The notes beneath the pieces were generated by a model. It was not told the origin of the DNA, made no database searches, and saw nothing but the letters and a program-made list of their open reading frames with translations. Positions 59,553 to 64,000 of a stretch of 64,000 nt of DNA are shown here, one piece after another (position 1 is the stretch's first letter; each line of letters opens with the position of its first letter). Location: positions 13,654,501-13,718,500 of the forward strand of contig JAEOAD010000024.1 in the NCBI GenBank assembly GCA_036365145.1, in the 5' to 3' direction. Both the position numbers and the translations under genes were made by a program. Source of the DNA: Orientallactaga sibirica. Lineage: Eukaryota; Chordata; Mammalia; Rodentia; Dipodidae.

Positions 59553-60039
59553 GTAAGCCTTGCCCATGGTACGAAAGGGAGCACCTGTTTATCACATCAA
59601 ATTCACTTGGTTCTCATGGTACTTGTTTGAGCATGTACACTGATAGTAGCATCAGCCCCTGCAGGGTCATTAATGTGCATGATGCCATGCTAAGTGCCAG
59701 CAGTAGTGAACAGCGCATGAAGGACAGAATCTGCCTGTGTAGAGTTTCAATTCAACTAGGTCAGAGTTACAATGTCAGATAATGTCTTGACATTCTCGTT
59801 TATTCTGTGACCTTGAAAGAAGGTCATGTAACATTTTATTTCAAACAAAAATCTCATGTTATTTGCTCCCTCATCTCATTGGATTACCTGTTTTGATGTT
59901 TGGAAGAAAAAACATTTTAGCAAAGGTGTATACAAATATTTATTTGATGTCCTATTTTAAGACACTTTTAACCAATGATCTATTATTCAGAAGTAAGTCT
60001 TATTTGCATTTTTAGTTTTGTTTTGATGCACTACTAGTA

Positions 60040-60202
60040 CTGTGTAGAGAGAGAATGAGAATGAAAATGAGCTCACTGGGGTCTCTAGCCAGATACATGC
60101 ACCACTTTGTGTATCTGGCTTTACATGGGTACTGGGGCATCAAACCCAGGCTGCCTTGCTTTGCGAGCAAGTGCCTTAACCACTGAGCAATTGCTCCAGT
60201 CC
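60040..60202 (-). repeat. B2-like SINE, shortened
   Basis: Reverse copy with 'ctcactggggtctctagcca' and 'gagcaattgctccagtcc'. Confidence 0.78.
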
Positions 60203-60449
60203 TACAAGTTTGTTTCTTAAAGGTCTGAAAGTGAGCTGGAAGTGGAATCCTCTGTCTTAAACTCCTTTCTAAATGTAATACTATGAACAAAGGGCTAAAT
60301 CACAATCAGAAAAAAAAAAGCAATATCACACATTTAATGAAAGGTAGTAGAAATTCAGAGAATGTAACAGACACACAATAGAATTATTTTTAATGCCATG
60401 CTCTCTGAGTTTGGCTCTTATATTTCTATTCTGTAAACTGAAAAATTTA

Positions 60450-60672
60450 AAAAAATGTTTATTTATTTATTCATTTGCAAGGGGAGAGAGATATACGGGG
60501 GTGGGGAGGGTGGGGGATAGAAGGGCATGCCTGGGCCTCCAGACACTGCAAATGAATTCCACATGCATGTGCCACTGTGTGCATCTGGCTTTACATGGGC
60601 ACTGAGGAATCGAATCAGGGTTGTTAGGTTTTGCAAGCAGGTGCCTGATCTGCTAAGCCATCTCTCCAGCTG
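60450..60672 (-). repeat. B2-like SINE
   Basis: Reverse copy with 'cctgggcctccagacactgc' and 'taagccatctctccagctg'. Confidence 0.85.
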
Positions 60673-60937
60673 TGAAAAGCCAGCAGTAAAGCAAGCATTG
60701 TTAACTAGCTTATTTTTATATGAAAAAAGACCTTGTATCTAAGTATTTATTGAACAATACATATTAATTTAATATTAACATAAGTTTGATTATATATGTA
60801 GAGGTTTATCTTTATAGTTCATCAAAATATTGCTATAGTGTTATTTGAGGAATTCAAACATGCTAATTTGAGTTCTATCTCAGCAACTAGACAATAATGT
60901 GGTAGTCTTGAATGCAGAGTTAGTCTTCATTGTGTTG

Positions 60938-61128
60938 GGGATTTAGCTCTGTTAAAGCATTTACCTAGTGAGCACAAGGACATTGATTTGATCATGGGCA
61001 CTACAAAAATAGAGAAAAGGCAGGATGTTGAGAGGCCAAACTAGAAGGCCAGCCTGAGATTATATATTAGGTTCCACATCAAACTTGGCTAGAGCAAGAC
61101 CCTACCTCAAAAAAAAAAAAAAAAAATG
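60938..61128 (+). repeat. ID-like plus B1-type composite
   Basis: 'gttggggatttagctctgtt' (ID head) followed by a B1-type right half ending 'gcaagaccctacctc' and an A-tail. Confidence 0.65.
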
Positions 61129-61533
61129 AAAAAGAGAAAAGAAAAAAAAGTCCCTCTTTATCCCATCTTACAACTTTCCCATCTTTAAAGTAGGGGTAAT
61201 AATATATACTACCTACTACTCTACATGGCCATTACTATTAAAAAAAAAGAAATTACCCTGAAATATGTACAGTGTGTACAGTGTGTATGTACTATGTGAT
61301 AGATATTGTTCTGGGTACTTGGTATCGCTCATCTTGCCCTCATGATTTGTATCTTAAAAGGATTCTGTTAGACCTATCGTTGAAAGAGTGAAGTAAGCTG
61401 TAAACAAATCATACAAGCAAAACTGACAGGTGATAATCACAATAGAAAGAGAAAAAATAGAGCCAGGTCAAGTAAATGGAGTACTGCATGGAAAGTAGAG
61501 AAGGGAAGAAAGCATGTTCACAATTGCGTAGAG

Positions 61534-61738
61534 GTGGGCTGGAGAGATGGCTTAGTGGTTAAGGTGCTTGTCTGCAAAGCCAAAGCACCCAGGTTTGATT
61601 CTCCAGGACCCACGTTAGCCAGATGCACATGGTGGCACATGTGACTGGAGTTTGCTTGCAGTGGCTAGAAGCCCTGGCGTGTCTATTCTCTCCATCTCTC
61701 TCTCACACACAAATAAATAAAATAAATTTAAAAAAATT
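61534..61738 (+). repeat. B2-like SINE, well preserved
   Basis: 'gggctggagagatggcttag' to 'cacacaaataaataaaataa'. Confidence 0.9.
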
Positions 61739-62249
61739 GCAGGTGCCAGGTAGGACTTATTGAGTAATGACAAATTTGCAAACACTTGAGAAAGTGAGGG
61801 AAACGACACATTTCACAAGAGAGGGTTTCTGGAAGAGGGCGACGTCAATGGGAGTCGGGTGAGCTATGGTATTTATGGGCCAGTTTGACTCCGCTGGTTG
61901 AAAGGAAAAGGACATCTTATGCAAAATGAACCATTTTAGAAGTGTGATATGATCTTACATTGAAGTTATCATTGTGGCTGTTGCTCGGTAGATCACCAAT
62001 AAATATTTGTTAGCTGAATTACTTCTGATGAGTACTGAAGGTTATTAAGGTCCTTGATAATGTTTGTAAGGAAAGTTTCTTGGTTTTTGTTTTTAACTTG
62101 AAGTAATCTTATTTTGGTACTTTTGTGGTATTACATGTTTGTCTCCTCCTTACTGGTGGCCAGAAATAGGCAGTAAAAACACAAAAGTGCCCAAGAAGTC
62201 CAAATGAAAGAACAAAAGATTTAAATTTTCCAATAATGTGATTAATTTT

Positions 62250-62532
62250 AAATTTTTATTTTTATTTATTTTTATTTTTGGAGAGAGACAGAAAGAGAGA
62301 GAGGGAGAGGAAGACAGATAGATAGAGATGGGCGCACCAGCAGCCTCTCAGGTGCTGCTAACGAAATCCAGATGCGTGCACCCCCTTGTGGTCAAGTGCA
62401 GCATTGCGCCCTTGCATCACTTTGCATCTGGCTAAACGTGGGACCTGGAGATTGGAACCGCTGGAGATTGGAACCAGCGTTCTTAGGCTTAGGAGGCATG
62501 CGCCTTAACCACTAAGCCATCTCTCCAGTCCT
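62250..62532 (-). repeat. B2-like SINE, long subfamily
   Basis: Reverse copy with 'gtcaagtgcagcattgcgcc' and the duplicated 'ctggagattggaacc' block at about 62446-62475. Confidence 0.9.
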
Positions 62533-62840
62533 AATTTTAAGTTTTTTGACCCTAAAAAGTAAATGTCCCTTTTTACTATTATGAAACAACGTTTCAGTTT
62601 CTTCCCTGAGTGGTCTAGAAAAGAAAGAGCCCACTTTCCTCATCTACTTTAAGGCAGGTTAACAAAAGAAAAACACCACAAACTTTAATATGTTTGCAAT
62701 ATACAAGCCTTCAGAAATGAAGAGCCAGTGACCCAGGGGAAACGTCGCACTTGTGGACAGCTATGCAGAAGTGTAGTGGACGAGGGCTATGATCTAATGG
62801 AAATACCTCGTGGGAAATCCAGCAAGGCCTGCTTGTTCAC

Positions 62841-62985
62841 ATTTTTTTTTTTTTTTCTTTCTTTCTTCCTTCCTTCCTTCCTTCCTTCCTTCCTTCCTTC
62901 CTTTCTTTCTTTCTTTCTTTTTCTTTCTTTTGTTCATTCTTTCTTTCTTTCTTTTTTTTTCTTTTCTTTTCTTTTTTTTTTTTGG
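62841..62985. repeat. Long polypyrimidine tract (CTTT/CCTT)n
   Basis: About 145 bp, nearly all C and T on the plus strand, with CTTT and CCTT units. Confidence 0.96.
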
Positions 62986-63589
62986 TGACATGCCTTCTTC
63001 AAAGGAAGATTGAAGGGGAAAGTCAGAGCAACCTTCCTGGGTCTAATGGTTGCTTCAGGGAAAAGGAATGAGAGACTTTCAGTTTCTGTGCCCTGCTTCA
63101 GGATAGAGGGTGCAGGAGGAGGCCAGAGACCTTATAGCTTCTTTACTCTGCTTCAGCTTAACTTATTCATTATGTCAAGGCACACCATATTTTGGGTTAT
63201 TTACTGTGCTCTGAGCCAACAAGAGAAGAAATGTTTTATTTTGTAGTGAACAAATGGAGTATGCATCCAGTGAAAGTGGTGCTTATTGATAGTAAGGTTT
63301 TGACAGTAGAAAAATACTTTGCTGTGGTAGATCTTGAGATTCAGAGGTGCTATTAATGGCTGCAACCACTCTGAAATTACTGATTTTTAGTTAAGACATG
63401 ACTCAAAAAACTCAAAAATTTCATGCTGTATACTTGAATTGTTTCTTCATATAGTGATTTAACAAGTAACAAGTTTTTAGTCTTAAACTTAGATATAATA
63501 AAATATTGAAGGTCGGATGTATTAAGGGGAATGATGTGGCTTTTATAATGACTTTATGTAATTTGAAACTTCAATAAAATATGAGTTGG
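62986..63589 (+). other. PIBF1: PIBF1 intron 5, unique stretch near the right edge
   Basis: Follows the polypyrimidine tract; no repeat or exon recognised. Confidence 0.45.
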
Positions 63590-63862
63590 GGGCTGGAGAG
63601 ATGGCTTAGCGGTTAAGGCGCCTGCCTCCTAAGCCTAAGAACGCTGGTTCCAATCTCCAGTGATTCCAATCTCCAGTTCCCACGTTTAGCCAGAAAAAAG
63701 TGATGCAAGGGCGCAATGCCGCATTTGACCACAAGGGGGCGCATGCATCTGAATTTCGTTCGCAGCAGCTGAGAGACTGCTGGCACGCCCATCTCTGTCT
63801 GTCTTCCTCTCCCTCTCTCTCTCTGTCTTTCTCTGTGTCTCTCTCCAAAAAAGAAAATATGA
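63590..63862 (+). repeat. B2-like SINE, long subfamily, very well preserved
   Basis: 'gggggctggagagatggctt' to 'tgtgtctctctccaaaaaag', with the duplicated 'ttccaatctccag' block at about 63649-63677. Confidence 0.92.
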
Positions 63863-63905
63863 GTTTTGAGAAGTAAAATGATTACATGAACCACACCTAA
63901 GCGTT

Positions 63906-64000
63906 TTTTTTTTTTTTTTTTTTTTTTTTTGGCTTTTCAAGGTAGGGTCTTACTGTAGTCCAGGCTGACCTGGAATTCACTGTGTAGTCTCAGGCTGGCC
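63906..64000 (-). repeat. B1-like SINE cut by the window end
   Basis: A T-run of about 25, then 'aggtagggtcttactgtagt' and 'tcaggctggcc' at the right edge. Confidence 0.9.

Noticed and set aside
62728..62988. Phe/Leu/Ser-rich hydrophobic reading frame resembling membrane segments
   Set aside because: It is translation of the polypyrimidine microsatellite.

Overview
The window is nuclear DNA of a placental mammal, almost certainly a rodent. It carries three split genes whose predicted proteins match known mammalian families along their length, in the order BORA (+), DIS3 (-), PIBF1 (+). This is the order I know from human chromosome 13q22. The introns are full of rodent-type SINEs: B1-like 7SL elements, B2-like tRNA-derived elements, B3/B4 and ID-like elements. 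The B1 and B2 variants look more like those of jerboas (Dipodidae) than of mouse or rat, but that placement is a moderate-confidence inference from memory.

Layout. Positions 1-420 are a CpG-rich promoter with two inverted CCAAT boxes 32 bp apart and CHR-type sites, fitting late cell-cycle control of BORA and probably of a divergent gene off the left edge (MZT1 in human). BORA runs from an untranslated exon ending near 358 through 11 coding exons (1506-24745), with a poly(A) signal at 24965. DIS3 lies tail to tail with it: all 21 coding exons are found (49697 down to 28509), and the phases join exactly into 958 codons, the same length as I recall for the human protein. DIS3 and PIBF1 are head to head across a second CpG island (about 49330-50120) containing a ZNF143/SBS-type motif. 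PIBF1 enters with an untranslated exon and four coding exons (224 codons) and continues past the right edge.

How the genes relate: BORA activates Aurora A/PLK1 at mitotic entry, DIS3 is the catalytic ribonuclease of the RNA exosome, and PIBF1 is a centrosomal/ciliary coiled-coil protein. They are neighbours by conserved synteny and not members of one pathway.

Most notable observations: (1) an apparent one-base insertion in the large BORA exon (about 15022-15027) that breaks the frame, while the downstream frame stays conserved; (2) a stretch of about 22 residues present in human BORA (from memory) that is absent at the exon 8/9 junction; (3) a GC-AG intron in DIS3; (4) a 91-bp candidate poison exon in DIS3 and a 71-bp candidate cassette exon in PIBF1; (5) an RPS27A processed pseudogene in a BORA intron; (6) nested SINE insertions with readable target-site duplications, and a SINE subfamily marked by an internal tandem duplication. 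I saw no previously undescribed biological system; this is an ordinary mammalian gene cluster with a heavy SINE load.
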